Assembly (NCBI GenBank): GCA_041940525.1
Contig: JBGTSB010000048.1
Span: 1 to 25,381, forward strand
Reading direction: 5' to 3'
Source of the DNA: JAKAXS01 sp041940525
GTDB taxonomy: Bacteria; Pseudomonadota; Alphaproteobacteria; Rhizobiales; Hyphomicrobiaceae
Length of the DNA stretch: 25,381 nucleotides
A program made the position numbers and the translations under genes. The notes beneath the pieces were generated by a model that saw only the letters and a program-made list of their open reading frames with translations, was not told the origin of the DNA and searched no databases. Below are positions 1 to 7,198 of this stretch, piece after piece (the first letter of the stretch is position 1; each line of letters begins with the position of its first letter).

Positions 1-2860
1 CGGCGGAGGAGTCGACAAAGCGCGTGGTGCCGGTGCCGGCGGCTTCCTCGCCGAGCACATGCCAGGGTTCGAGCGCATGGCGCAATTCGAGCGACACGCC
101 GCCATGCTCGACAACGCCGTAACGCGGGAAGCGGAATTGCCGTTGCGCGTCGAACCAGACCGGATCGAATAGATAACCGGCGCGCTTCAGATCGTCGAGC
201 ACGTCGAGGAAGTCGGTCCAGACGAAATGCTCGAGCATGAACTGGTCGTGCAGCGCGCTGCCCCAGCGCGCCAGTCTACCGTCCTGCGGCTCGCGCCAGA
301 ACCAGGCGACAAGCGCACGCAGTAGCAACTGCTGCGCCAGCGACATGCGGTGATCGGGCGGCATCTCGAAGGAGCGGAACTCGACGAGGCCGAGCCGCCC
401 GGTCGGCCCGTCCGGCGAGAACAGCTTGTCGATACAGATTTCCGAGCGGTGCGTATTGCCGGTGACGTCAATCAGCAAGTTGCGGAACAGGCGGTCGACA
501 AGCCAAGGCGCGACCGTGCCGTTCTCGGGATTGGGAACTTGCGCCAACGCGATTTCAAGTTCGTAGATCGACTCAAATCGGGCCTCGTCGCAACGCGGCG
601 CCTGACTTGTCGGCCCGACGAATAGCCCAGCGAACATGTAAGACAGTGACGGATGGTTCTGCCAGTAGGAGATGACAGACGCGAGCAGGTCCGGTCTGCG
701 CAGGAATGGACTGTCTTGCGGAGACATGCCGCCCAGCACGATGTGGTTGCCACCGCCGGTGCCGGTATGCTTGCCGTCAAGCATGAACTTTTCCGCGCTC
801 AGGCCAGTAGCGTAAGCGTCATCGTAAAGCGCGATGGTGTTGTCCGCGATCTCGTCCCAGCTCTGTGCCGGCTGCACGTTGATTTCGATCACGCCCGGGT
901 CGGGCGTCACCTTCAACACTTGCAGGCGCGGGTCGAATGGCGGTGCGTAGCCTTCCAGATGCACGGGCAACGACATGTTGGCGGCTGTGTCTTCAATCGC
1001 GCCGATCAAAGCGGCGTACGTTTCCGCATCGGAGACCGGCGGCAGGAAGATACACAACACGCCGTCGCGCGCTTCCGCCACGAGAGCGGTCCGCACAGCT
1101 TCGACCGTGCGTTGAACCGACGATTGCCGCTGCCGCTGGGCCAGCGCCACACCGCCTCGCCCTTTGAGGCTGTCGCGCTTGGAAAGCGGATCGAGCGGCT
1201 GGACGTGCGGATACTCTTCGGGCGCTACCGTCGGCAAGGATTGCAGCGGCAGACGGAAACCAGCCGGACTGTCACCTGGGATGAGCACTAACTTGCCTCG
1301 GCGCAGCATCCAGCGTTCGGTCAGCCAGGCATCGCCACGCTCAGAGGCTTTCAACGGCAGCACGGTTGCAACGGGCTCGTTCAAGCCTCTGTCGAGGGCG
1401 CGGGCCAGGCGGGCGCGTTCGGCCGCGGTTTCCGGATCTGTGTCTTCGTCTATGACGGCGTCTTCGCCCTCAGGCTGCTTTTGCTCAGTGAGCATGAGCA
1501 GTGAAGCGTCTTCATAGGCAGGCAAGCCCGAATCTTCCGGCAAGCCAAGTCTCGTGCTGAGCTTGGAGACGAACTCCGCCGAATGAGACGCCTCGGCTTT
1601 ACTCTTCGATGGCCCGTGCGCAATGAGCGAGGGATCACGCCAGAGCGGCTGTCCATCGGTGCGCCAGTAGATCGAAAACGCCCACCGGGGCAGGGGCTCG
1701 CCGGGATACCATTTGCCCTGGCCGTAGTGCAGAAGGCCTTGCGGAGCGACACGCTCGTGCAAGCGCCGTGTCAGGTCTTCCGCGTAGCGCCGCTTGGTCG
1801 GACCCATCGCGGCAATATTCCATTCCGCGGCGTCCATGTCGTCTGCTGCAATGAACGTCGGCTCACCGCCCATGCTCAAGCGTACGTCGCCAGCATTCAA
1901 CTTCTCATCAACAAAACGGCCGGCCGCATCAATCGCCTGCCAAGTCTGGTCGGTGTAGGGCTTCGTTACGCGCGGCGTTTCAAGAATGCGCGACACGTTC
2001 ATGTCGAAATTGAAGCTCACATCGGCGGCGCCATGCGATCCTGTGATCGGCGCGGCGCTTAGCGGGTTCGGTGTGGCAGCCAGCGGAATGTGACCTTCAC
2101 CCGTCAGCAGGCCGGACGTTGCGTCCAGGCCGATCCAGCCGGCGCCGGGCACGTAGACCTCAGCCCAAGCGTGCAAGTCGGTAAAGTCTTGCGAGGCACC
2201 GGCAGCTCCTTCGCGCGGCTTCATGTCGGGCTTCAGCTGAATGAGATAGCCGGAGACGAAGCGCGCAGCCAAACCGAGATTGCGCAAGATCTGAACCAGC
2301 AGCCACGCGCTGTCGCGGCACGAACCGGAGCGGTTCTTTAATGTCAGTTCCGGCGTTTGCACGCCCGCTTCCATGCGGATGAGATACTGAATGTCGTTCT
2401 GCAGCTTCAGGTTCAGCGAGCACAGAAAATCAACCGTCGTTCGCCCTTCCGCGCGGTTGATCGTCTCCATATATTTCGCCAGCAGTGGCCCCGGCGTTTC
2501 GACTTTGAGGTAAGGGCTCAGCTCCTCTGCCGTCAGTGCATCGTATTTGAACGGAAAATGCTCCGCGCTGGCTTCCACGAAGAAATCGAACGGGTTGATC
2601 ACAGCCATGTCCGCCACCAAGTCGACGGTGACCGAGAACTTGCTGGTCGTCTCTGGAATTACGACGCGCGCCAGGTAGTTACCGAACGGATCCTGCTGCC
2701 AGTTGATGAAGTGAACCTTGGGATCAATCGTCAGCGAGTAGCTTAAAATGGGGGTCCGGCAGTGTGGCGCCGGACGAAGCCGGATAACCTGGGGTCCCAT
2801 GCCGATTGGGCGATCATATTGGTAAGTAGTGGCGTGTGTGAGGGCTACGTGTAGCGCCAT
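1..2860 (-). CDS. Transglutaminase-like / DUF2126 putative amidoligase, C-terminus cut by window edge
   Basis: The frame is open from an ATG at 2860 to the left window edge (953 codons), so about 150 C-terminal residues are missing if it has the usual length of roughly 1,100. The N-terminal 300 residues are a bacterial transglutaminase-like N domain plus core: the catalytic Cys lies in NRSGSCRDSAW (C180), the His in DLHAWAEVY (H229) and the Asp in GWIGLDATSG (D245). The rest matches the DUF2126 family, predicted by others to be a glutamine-synthetase-fold COOH-NH2 ligase, including motifs such as RLSMGGEPTF and LDGKHTGTGGGNH. No signal peptide is seen, so it is probably cytoplasmic. A purine-rich stretch (GGAGGAAAGG) lies 12-17 bases before the start; the next in-frame ATG is at 2800. 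Relatives usually sit with transglutaminase, alpha-E and ATP-grasp genes, which may lie beyond the left edge. The substrate is unknown. Confidence 0.9.
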   Translation of the reverse strand, partial: MALHVALTHATTYQYDRPIGMGPQVIRLRPAPHCRTPILSYSLTIDPKVHFINWQQDPFGNYLARVVIPETTSKFSVTVDLVADMAVINPFDFFVEASAEHFPFKYDALTAEELSPYLKVETPGPLLAKYMETINRAEGRTTVDFLCSLNLKLQNDIQYLIRMEAGVQTPELTLKNRSGSCRDSAWLLVQILRNLGLAARFVSGYLIQLKPDMKPREGAAGASQDFTDLHAWAEVYVPGAGWIGLDATSGLLTGEGHIPLAATPNPLSAAPITGSHGAADVSFNFDMNVSRILETPRVTKPYTDQTWQAIDAAGRFVDEKLNAGDVRLSMGGEPTFIAADDMDAAEWNIAAMGPTKRRYAEDLTRRLHERVAPQGLLHYGQGKWYPGEPLPRWAFSIYWRTDGQPLWRDPSLIAHGPSKSKAEASHSAEFVSKLSTRLGLPEDSGLPAYEDASLLMLTEQKQPEGEDAVIDEDTDPETAAERARLARALDRGLNEPVATVLPLKASERGDAWLTERWMLRRGKLVLIPGDSPAGFRLPLQSLPTVAPEEYPHVQPLDPLSKRDSLKGRGGVALAQRQRQSSVQRTVEAVRTALVAEARDGVLCIFLPPVSDAETYAALIGAIEDTAANMSLPVHLEGYAPPFDPRLQVLKVTPDPGVIEINVQPAQSWDEIADNTIALYDDAYATGLSAEKFMLDGKHTGTGGGNHIVLGGMSPQDSPFLRRPDLLASVISYWQNHPSLSYMFAGLFVGPTSQAPRCDEARFESIYELEIALAQVPNPENGTVAPWLVDRLFRNLLIDVTGNTHRSEICIDKLFSPDGPTGRLGLVEFRSFEMPPDHRMSLAQQLLLRALVAWFWREPQDGRLARWGSALHDQFMLEHFVWTDFLDVLDDLKRAGYLFDPVWFDAQRQFRFPRYGVVEHGGVSLELRHALEPWHVLGEEAAGTGTTRFVDSSA

Positions 2861-3140
2861 GGAACTGGACGACCTTTCCTCCGTTGGCTAATCAACGGGA
2901 ATGGAATTCAAACTTCTCTTCCTTATGCGTAGTCGAGCATCGGCCTCAGTGACAAGAACAAGCTCACTGATTTGGCCTAATTAATACTCGTCTAGCCTAA
3001 GCGGTGGTCACTATGGTCAATTTGCGGCATCTGCATGCCTGCTTATCAGGCACAGGTTGCAACGTCTGAAAACTGCCTCAGGAGACGGGCTCAACGTACC
3101 GGCTGACCTGATAAGAAGCGTGGAATACAAAGGTTGGTGA
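2861..3140. promoter_or_regulatory. Divergent intergenic region with inverted repeats
   Basis: This 280-bp region separates the divergent DUF2126 gene and the metallopeptidase gene, so it should hold both promoters. It is AT-richer than its flanks. Two dyads are visible: TCAGTGA at 2946-2952 pairs with TCACTGA at 2964-2970, and CTTATCAGG at 3042-3050 pairs with CCTGATAAG at 3107-3115. The second lies close upstream of the metallopeptidase start. I cannot assign a regulator to either, and I see no convincing ORF in the region. Confidence 0.45.
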
Positions 3141-4187
3141 ATGAAGAACTTCTCTTGTTCAGTGTGCGGCAGCACTGTCTACTTTGAGAACATATTTTGC
3201 CTGTCGTGCGGCCACGCTCTGGGCTTTGACGCGACAAGCTGCAAAGTCATTTCCCTCAAGCAGAATTCGGCCGACCTGTCACTCTATCACCGCGCCGCCG
3301 ACGCGAAAGAAAAGTACCGCTACTGCGCCAACAGTGCGCACGGCGTCTGCAACTGGCTGACGCCCGCCGGCGGCGACGCTCTCTGCCGGGCCTGCAACCT
3401 AAACCGCACGATCCCAAACCTGTCGGAAGAGGGCAGCCTTGAGGCCTGGCGCGATCTGGAGCGCGCCAAGAAGCGCCTTGTCTATTCGCTGCTCCGCTTC
3501 GGCCTGCCGTTCGATGATCTCGACGACGCTTTCGGCAACCTCAGCTTCGATTTTCTGCGCTCCACGACGACTGGGCATCTCGACGGCCTCATCACCATCG
3601 ACATCATGGAGGCAGACGCGGTCGAGCGGGAACGCCAGCGCCAGCAATTCGGTGAGCCGTATCGCTCGTTGCTTGGCCATCTGCGTCACGAGAGTGGCCA
3701 CTACTATTGGAACATTCTCATCCAGTCCTCGCCAAAGATGCTGAAACAGTTCCGCGAGCTGTTCGGCGATGAGCAGCAGGACTATGCGACAGCGCTGGCT
3801 CAACACCACGACAACGGCCCGCCGCCTGACTGGTCGTCCAAGCACGTTACGGCATACGCGAGTTCGCATCCGTGGGAAGACTGGGCTGAAAGCTGGGCCC
3901 ATTATCTGCACATGGTCGACGCCCTCGATACAGCCGAGGCGACAGGCATGGAGCCGCGCACGGCCGGCATTTCATTCGGCGCTGTATGGCCGTTCAAGCG
4001 CTATGATCTCTACCGCCAGGAAACGTTCGACGCGTTAATGGAGCGCTGGGTCCCGCTCACCCTCGCCATGAACCGGCTCAGCCGCAGCATGGGCCACGAC
4101 GACTTCTATCCCTTTGTCTTCCCGGCGCCGGCCGTTGAGAAGCTGGCCTTCATCCATCAGGCCATCCGCACCCATAAAAAGGCGTAA
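3141..4187 (+). CDS. Zn-ribbon putative zinc metallopeptidase (Peptidase_Mx type)
   Basis: This 348-residue protein has an N-terminal zinc-ribbon region: cysteines 6, 9, 20 and 23 form two CxxC knuckles, followed by further Cys at 62, 70, 82 and 85. The central part carries the gluzincin-like motif HESGH (183-187), with a downstream acidic stretch HPWEDWAESWAHYLH (243-257) that likely supplies the third metal ligand. This matches the family annotated as putative zinc-binding metallopeptidase with an N-terminal zinc ribbon. There is no signal peptide or membrane segment. The start ATG at 3141 follows a weak AAAGG/GGTTGG ribosome site. Family members commonly neighbour transglutaminase/DUF2126 genes, as here, which points to a joint role in making or trimming an amide-linked peptide modification. 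That role is inference; no substrate is known to me. Confidence 0.88.
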   Translation: MKNFSCSVCGSTVYFENIFCLSCGHALGFDATSCKVISLKQNSADLSLYHRAADAKEKYRYCANSAHGVCNWLTPAGGDALCRACNLNRTIPNLSEEGSLEAWRDLERAKKRLVYSLLRFGLPFDDLDDAFGNLSFDFLRSTTTGHLDGLITIDIMEADAVERERQRQQFGEPYRSLLGHLRHESGHYYWNILIQSSPKMLKQFRELFGDEQQDYATALAQHHDNGPPPDWSSKHVTAYASSHPWEDWAESWAHYLHMVDALDTAEATGMEPRTAGISFGAVWPFKRYDLYRQETFDALMERWVPLTLAMNRLSRSMGHDDFYPFVFPAPAVEKLAFIHQAIRTHKKA

Positions 4188-4240
4188 TCGACTCAGCCCG
4201 GCACGGCGCTTAACCGGGCATTCACCAGTTTCGTTCACCT

Positions 4241-4264
4241 TCACGCCCTGGGGTTTGGGCGTGA
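4241..4264 (+). terminator. 8-bp stem-loop without a U-tract
   Basis: TCACGCCC (4241-4248) pairs perfectly with GGGCGTGA (4257-4264) around an 8-base loop. A weaker hairpin, GCCCGG/CCGGGC at 4196-4219, lies just before it. Both follow the metallopeptidase stop. There is no T-run, so this may be a weak terminator, an mRNA 3'-end stabiliser, or a leader structure for the small ORF that begins just after it. Confidence 0.4.
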
Positions 4265-4281
4265 CGTTGAGTGGGGTTGGT

Positions 4282-4557
4282 ATGCATTTGTTTGTGTTGG
4301 TGGTGCTGTGCGCGTGCGTGTTTTATCCGGTCGCTGCCCGCCCCGCGTTACGCGCCGGAGTTTTCTGCGCGATGATCGTGCTTTATGCGGGCGCCGCCGC
4401 AGCCTGGTGGAACGGCCACGAGTGTCATTTCAACGAGCAGCCTAAGTCAGGTTGGATCTTGAGCCGCCACTCTCAATCACAACCACAGATCTCCTGCAAA
4501 GGCGTGCAAGCGATGCCCGACATGCCGGCCTCGCTGATCACCGCCGCCTTGCGCTGA
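4282..4557 (+). CDS. Small hypothetical membrane/exported protein
   Basis: I do not recognise this 91-residue protein. The first ~20 residues are a hydrophobic stretch (HLFVLVVLCACVFYPVAA), followed after a short basic segment by a second hydrophobic stretch around residues 26-42 and then a polar tail with two cysteines (at ECHF and ISCKG). It could be a two-pass membrane protein or a secreted protein. The frame is open further upstream, to an ATG at 4114 inside the metallopeptidase gene, but that would overlap an established gene. An in-frame GTG at 4261 is also possible. The ATG at 4282, behind GTGGGGTTGG, is the most economical choice. Coding status is plausible but not proven. Confidence 0.45.
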   Translation: MHLFVLVVLCACVFYPVAARPALRAGVFCAMIVLYAGAAAAWWNGHECHFNEQPKSGWILSRHSQSQPQISCKGVQAMPDMPASLITAALR

Positions 4558-4603
4558 CGCTTGCCGCCAACCGCCGGCCGGGCTAAGAATCCGCTCCCTC
4601 AGC

Positions 4604-4677
4604 GCGGGCGTAGTTCAATGGTAGAACGGCAGCTTCCCAAGCTGCATACGAGGGTTCGATTCCCTTCGCCCGCTCCA
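4604..4677 (+). tRNA. tRNA-Gly (anticodon CCC)
   Basis: A full cloverleaf is visible. The acceptor stem is GCGGGCG (4604-4610) with CGCCCGC (4667-4673). The D arm contains TAGTTCAATGGTAGAA. The anticodon stem GCAGC/GCTGC flanks the loop TTCCCAA with anticodon CCC at 4636-4638. The T arm is GAGGGTTCGATTCCCTTC. The CCA end is encoded (4675-4677). Anticodon CCC reads GGG glycine codons. No integrase or repeated 3' end was seen nearby, so there is no sign that this tRNA has served as an attachment site. Confidence 0.96.
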
Positions 4678-4706
4678 GCACTCCCGTTCCCTCATCCATC
4701 CTGGCT

Positions 4707-4720
4707 TTGACCTAGCTCAA
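4707..4720 (+). promoter_or_regulatory. FNR/FixK-type box (TTGA-N6-TCAA)
   Basis: TTGACCTAGCTCAA has both half-sites (TTGA and TCAA) with the exact 6-base spacing of the FNR/FnrL/FixK family consensus. Its centre is about 58 bases before the cytochrome c start codon. If it sits at -41.5, transcription would begin near 4755, just before the ribosome site at 4759-4764, with a -10-like GATAGGCT at 4740-4747. This predicts activation of the cytochrome genes in low oxygen. No FNR or FixK gene lies in the window. Confidence 0.68.
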
Positions 4721-4771
4721 TGTGATTGGGCCGCCTGGCGATAGGCTGTTGCTATGCCAGGAGGTCATTGC

Positions 4772-5122
4772 ATGAATCGGTCCATAGCCGCGCGCGTGTT
4801 CCGCGCAAGTGTTGCCATCGCGTGCTTGGTTGCCGTCCTGCAGCCCGCGGCACAGGCGGAGGATGCAGACGTCACGAAGGGCCGCAAGCTGGCGGCGACG
4901 TACTGCGCGAAGTGCCACAACATTCACAAAATCGGCAAAAGCCCGCTGGCGATTGCGCCGCCGTTCCGCACGCTTCACGAGCGCTACCCGGTGGAAACGC
5001 TGGCCGAGGCGCTGGCGGAAGGCATCATGACCGGCCACCCGACGATGCCGCAGTTCACCTTCGAACCAGACCAGATCGGCGCTTTGATCGCCTTCCTGCA
5101 ATCGTTGGAGGAGGAGCCCTAG
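4772..5122 (+). CDS. Exported single-haem cytochrome c
   Basis: This 116-residue protein has an N-terminal signal peptide (basic MNRSIAARVFR, hydrophobic core, likely cleavage after AQA near residue 29) and then a small class-I-like cytochrome c fold. The haem site is CAKCH at 45-49; the likely distal ligand is M92 in HPTMPQF, and the closing helix is IGALIAFLQSL. The start was placed at 4772 because a perfect AGGAGG (4759-4764) lies 7 bases upstream; an ATG at 4754 is in frame but lies before that ribosome site. It should act as a periplasmic electron carrier. The redox partner is not evident. An FNR/FixK-type box precedes it, and a second cytochrome c gene follows 59 bases later, so the two may be co-transcribed. 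Confidence 0.9.
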   Translation: MNRSIAARVFRASVAIACLVAVLQPAAQAEDADVTKGRKLAATYCAKCHNIHKIGKSPLAIAPPFRTLHERYPVETLAEALAEGIMTGHPTMPQFTFEPDQIGALIAFLQSLEEEP

Positions 5123-5181
5123 AGCAGCTAGCTGCGTGAGCACACCGAACTTGAAACAACCATTGGCTTGGAGCCGTCCAA

Positions 5182-5580
5182 ATGCGGAAAATCGCCACGA
5201 TGTGTTTGATGGGCGTTATCGCCAGCGGTGTCGCCGGTCCTAGCGCCGCCGTCGCCGAACAGGCTGACATGGCCGCGGCCGCGAAGGACTTTGACCGGCA
5301 CTGCGCCGTCTGTCACGGCGTCGAAGGTATGGGCGACGGTCCAATGGCGGAAGAGCTCGTCACCTCCCCGGCCGACCTCACCGGGATCGCGAAACGCAAC
5401 GGCGGCACCTTTCCGCAAGAGCGCGTCAAACAGATTATCGAATACGGCGGCGCCATCACCAGCCACGGTCCGTCCGACATGTTGGCCTGGGGTGCGTTCT
5501 TCATGATCTACAAGAGTGGAGACGAGGCAGCGGAAAAGATCAAAAGCCTCACGGAGTATGTTAAGTCTCTGCAAAAGTGA
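5182..5580 (+). CDS. Exported single-haem cytochrome c
   Basis: This 132-residue protein has a signal peptide (MRKIATMCLMGVIASGVAG, cleavage likely near AVA-EQ at 25-27) and one haem motif, CAVCH at 41-45, followed by the GxGDGP signature common to cytochrome c and cbb3-type cytochromes. The probable axial methionine is M100 in GPSDMLAWG, where many relatives have MPxWG. A C-terminal helix (IKSLTEYVKSLQ) closes the fold. The ATG at 5182 has a GGAG about 8 bases upstream. It follows the first cytochrome gene in the same direction, and a 12-bp palindrome GCAGCTAGCTGC (5124-5135) lies in the gap. It is probably a periplasmic electron-transfer protein; the specific partner is unknown. Confidence 0.9.
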   Translation: MRKIATMCLMGVIASGVAGPSAAVAEQADMAAAAKDFDRHCAVCHGVEGMGDGPMAEELVTSPADLTGIAKRNGGTFPQERVKQIIEYGGAITSHGPSDMLAWGAFFMIYKSGDEAAEKIKSLTEYVKSLQK

Positions 5581-5616
5581 CCGTGACCTGCATCGAACGT
5601 GAAAGGCCCGCACGAG

Positions 5617-5988
5617 ATGACTCCGCGCCTATGGTTGCCAGTCCTGGTTGTCTTGGCCGCGGCGCCGCGCATGGCCACCGCTCAAGACTGTAATCCCGCC
5701 GGAGAAACGCAACCGGAGATGAATGCCTGCGCGCATCAGGATTATGAAAAGGCCGACAAGGCCTTGAACGAGGCTTATGCGGCCGTAGTCGCGATCCACA
5801 AGAACGATAACGAGGCTATCGGCTTGCTAAAATCGGCGCAGCGTTCTTGGATCAAGTTCCGCGACGCGGAGTGCGAATTCGAGACGATAGACAGCAAGGG
5901 CGGTTCAATCCGGCCGCTGCTGCGCAGCCAGTGTCTGACCGGGCTCACCGAAGCGCGAACCAGGCAACTCCGCAAAATCGTGGAGTAA
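5617..5988 (+). CDS. Exported LprI/DUF1311-family protein
   Basis: This 123-residue protein has a signal peptide (MTPRLWLPVLVVLAAAPRMATA, cleavage near residue 22) and a mature part that fits the DUF1311/LprI lysozyme-inhibitor-like family: QDCNP, then QPEMNACAHQDYEKADKALNEAY, then a helical segment with AQRSWIKFRDAEC and a final Cys in RSQCLTGL. Four cysteines probably form two disulfides. Members act in the periplasm, and some inhibit lysozyme, but for most the target is unknown. A GTG at 5599 is in frame; the ATG at 5617 was preferred because GAAAGG lies 10 bases before it and it opens directly into the signal peptide. It follows the cytochromes by 36 bases. Confidence 0.82.
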   Translation: MTPRLWLPVLVVLAAAPRMATAQDCNPAGETQPEMNACAHQDYEKADKALNEAYAAVVAIHKNDNEAIGLLKSAQRSWIKFRDAECEFETIDSKGGSIRPLLRSQCLTGLTEARTRQLRKIVE

Positions 5989-6019
5989 ATCGGCCGGTAT
6001 CGCGGCCAAAAGGGCGTCC

Positions 6020-6490
6020 ATGCGTTTGCCGAAAACCCGTTCAGGCAAGGTCTTTCTCGCCATCGCGTCCGCCGCCTTGATCACGCTAGCGATGGGCGTG
6101 GCTGTACACCTGCTCTATCCAAGCGACTGGCGTGCTGTCGAGGCGACGGTGCAGCGGGCTTACATCAAGAGCACACGCCCAGGCACGCCGCAGTGGTCTT
6201 TATTCGTGGACGCCCGCTATGATGTTGCCGGCGAAAGCCACGTGACGGCGAAGGACATTTTTCGCAACCCCAGCCGGGATGTGACCGCGGCTGAGCAAGC
6301 GAACTGGCCGCCCGGCAGCAAACTGACGATCTATTACAATGCCGGCGACCCAGCCAGCACGTCCCTCGTGCCGGACGGTGGCCGCCAAGCCCTTGTCGCC
6401 ACGACAGTCATCCTGACACCTCTGGCCTTGAGCATTCTGTTTTTTATCGCCGCGATCATCGCCGGTGTACGCGCGAACAAGCGGCGCTAG
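6020..6490 (+). CDS. DUF3592 membrane protein
   Basis: This 156-residue protein has two membrane segments (about 11-33 and 124-149) flanking a ~90-residue extracytoplasmic domain. The domain has the DUF3592 pattern: WRAVEATVQRAYI, a predicted beta strand SLFVDARYDVAGESH, then KLTIYYNAGDPASTSLVPDG. It ends in a basic cytoplasmic tail (RANKRR). The family is widespread and of unknown function. It starts 31 bases after the LprI-like gene. The ATG at 6020 has a GGGCG stretch upstream but no strong ribosome site. Confidence 0.8.
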   Translation: MRLPKTRSGKVFLAIASAALITLAMGVAVHLLYPSDWRAVEATVQRAYIKSTRPGTPQWSLFVDARYDVAGESHVTAKDIFRNPSRDVTAAEQANWPPGSKLTIYYNAGDPASTSLVPDGGRQALVATTVILTPLALSILFFIAAIIAGVRANKRR

Positions 6491-6553
6491 TCCCCCACCA
6501 TCGCCCATACCGCTCAGCGGGAAGACCATTGATGCGCTGCCGCGACGAATTAG

Positions 6554-6565
6554 ATTGTGAACAAT
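6554..6565. promoter_or_regulatory. Dyad ATTGT-GA-ACAAT upstream of the globin gene
   Basis: This perfect 5-bp inverted repeat with a 2-base centre lies 109 bases before the truncated haemoglobin start, in a locally AT-rich stretch. It does not match the 14-base FNR/FixK consensus in spacing. It could be an operator for the globin gene or chance. Confidence 0.25.
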
Positions 6566-6674
6566 TGAATTGAGTGCTACCGAATGTCGCGCGTCTTCGG
6601 CGGTGTCACCAGTCTCGAACGCGCCTGCCGAAGAACGCCAATTTTGAAAAAATCACTCTTGGAGGAATTTCGGC

Positions 6675-7148
6675 ATGTCAGCGTTATTTAAGTCCGCCAT
6701 TTTCGCACTCATCGTCAGTCTCGCAGCTCTCACCCCGGCTTCGGCCGAGGAACCCAGCCTGTATGATCGCATCGGCGGCTACAAAGGCGTGGCTGCAGCC
6801 GTGGATCACTTGGTCGACAAGATCTACGTCAACAAAACGCTCAATGAGAATCCGGCGCTCAAGGCCGTCCATGATCTCGACGAGCGCGCCGCGTTCAAAC
6901 TCATTCTCGCAACCTGGGTGATCGAGAACACCGGCGGACCAAAGGTTTACATCGGCCGCCCAATGGATCAGGCGCACGGGCACCTCGGAATTTCCAACCG
7001 TGAGTTCGACATCATCCTGAACGAGTGCCGGCACACGTTCTATTCGGTTGGCGTGGGCCAGAAGGAAATCGATGAGCTGATGGCCGGTCTCGAAGCGCAA
7101 CGCGAAAAGGTCGTCACGGCCGAAGCACCGAGCGCCTCCGCTGAATAG
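6675..7148 (+). CDS. Exported group 1-like truncated haemoglobin
   Basis: This 157-residue protein has a signal peptide (MSALFKSAIFALIVSLAALTPASA, cleavage near 24), then a 2-on-2 globin. It shows the N-terminal SLYDRIGGYKGVAAAVDHLVDKI, the GGPKVYIGRPM loop, and the proximal-histidine motif MDQAHGHLGIS with H101 as the likely F8 ligand. The B10 tyrosine of classic group 1 globins (FY pair) appears to be replaced by aliphatic residues (LV) in my by-eye alignment, which would alter ligand handling. A C-terminal ~20-residue Ala/Glu-rich tail is extra. A strong GGAGGA at 6660-6665 lies 9 bases before the ATG. The role could be haem or ligand sensing, O2/NO binding or electron transfer in the periplasm; sequence alone does not decide. 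Hairpins follow the stop. Confidence 0.85.
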   Translation: MSALFKSAIFALIVSLAALTPASAEEPSLYDRIGGYKGVAAAVDHLVDKIYVNKTLNENPALKAVHDLDERAAFKLILATWVIENTGGPKVYIGRPMDQAHGHLGISNREFDIILNECRHTFYSVGVGQKEIDELMAGLEAQREKVVTAEAPSASAE

Positions 7149-7164
7149 CGCATGGTCTCCGCAC

Positions 7165-7191
7165 AAGAGCCGGCGCCCGCACCGGCTCTTT
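7165..7191 (+). terminator. Terminator after the globin gene
   Basis: AAGAGCCGG (7165-7173) pairs with CCGGCTCTT (7182-7190) around an 8-base loop, followed by only a short T stretch. It lies 16 bases after the globin stop codon and is a likely factor-independent terminator. Confidence 0.65.
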
Positions 7192-7198
7192 GCCGTGG

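Noticed and set aside
653..1291. Long plus-strand open frames opposite the DUF2126 gene (also 1583-2062, 2357-2746)
   Set aside because: They lie antisense to a continuous 953-codon frame with clear transglutaminase and DUF2126 motifs, and their translations have no recognisable protein character. They are by-products of GC-rich codon use.
4114..4281. Upstream extension of the small membrane ORF to an ATG at 4114
   Set aside because: It would overlap the metallopeptidase coding region by 74 bases, has an Arg/Ser/Pro-rich non-protein-like sequence, and the hydrophobic N-terminus begins at 4282.
4604..4677. tRNA-Gly as the attachment site of an integrated element
   Set aside because: No integrase, no direct repeat of the tRNA 3' end and no other mobile-element gene was found in the window.
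6640..6660. Second FNR-like box (TTGAAAAAATCA) before the globin gene
   Set aside because: The half-sites TTGA and TCAC are separated by 5 bases and the second is imperfect, so it does not fit the 14-base FNR/FixK consensus.
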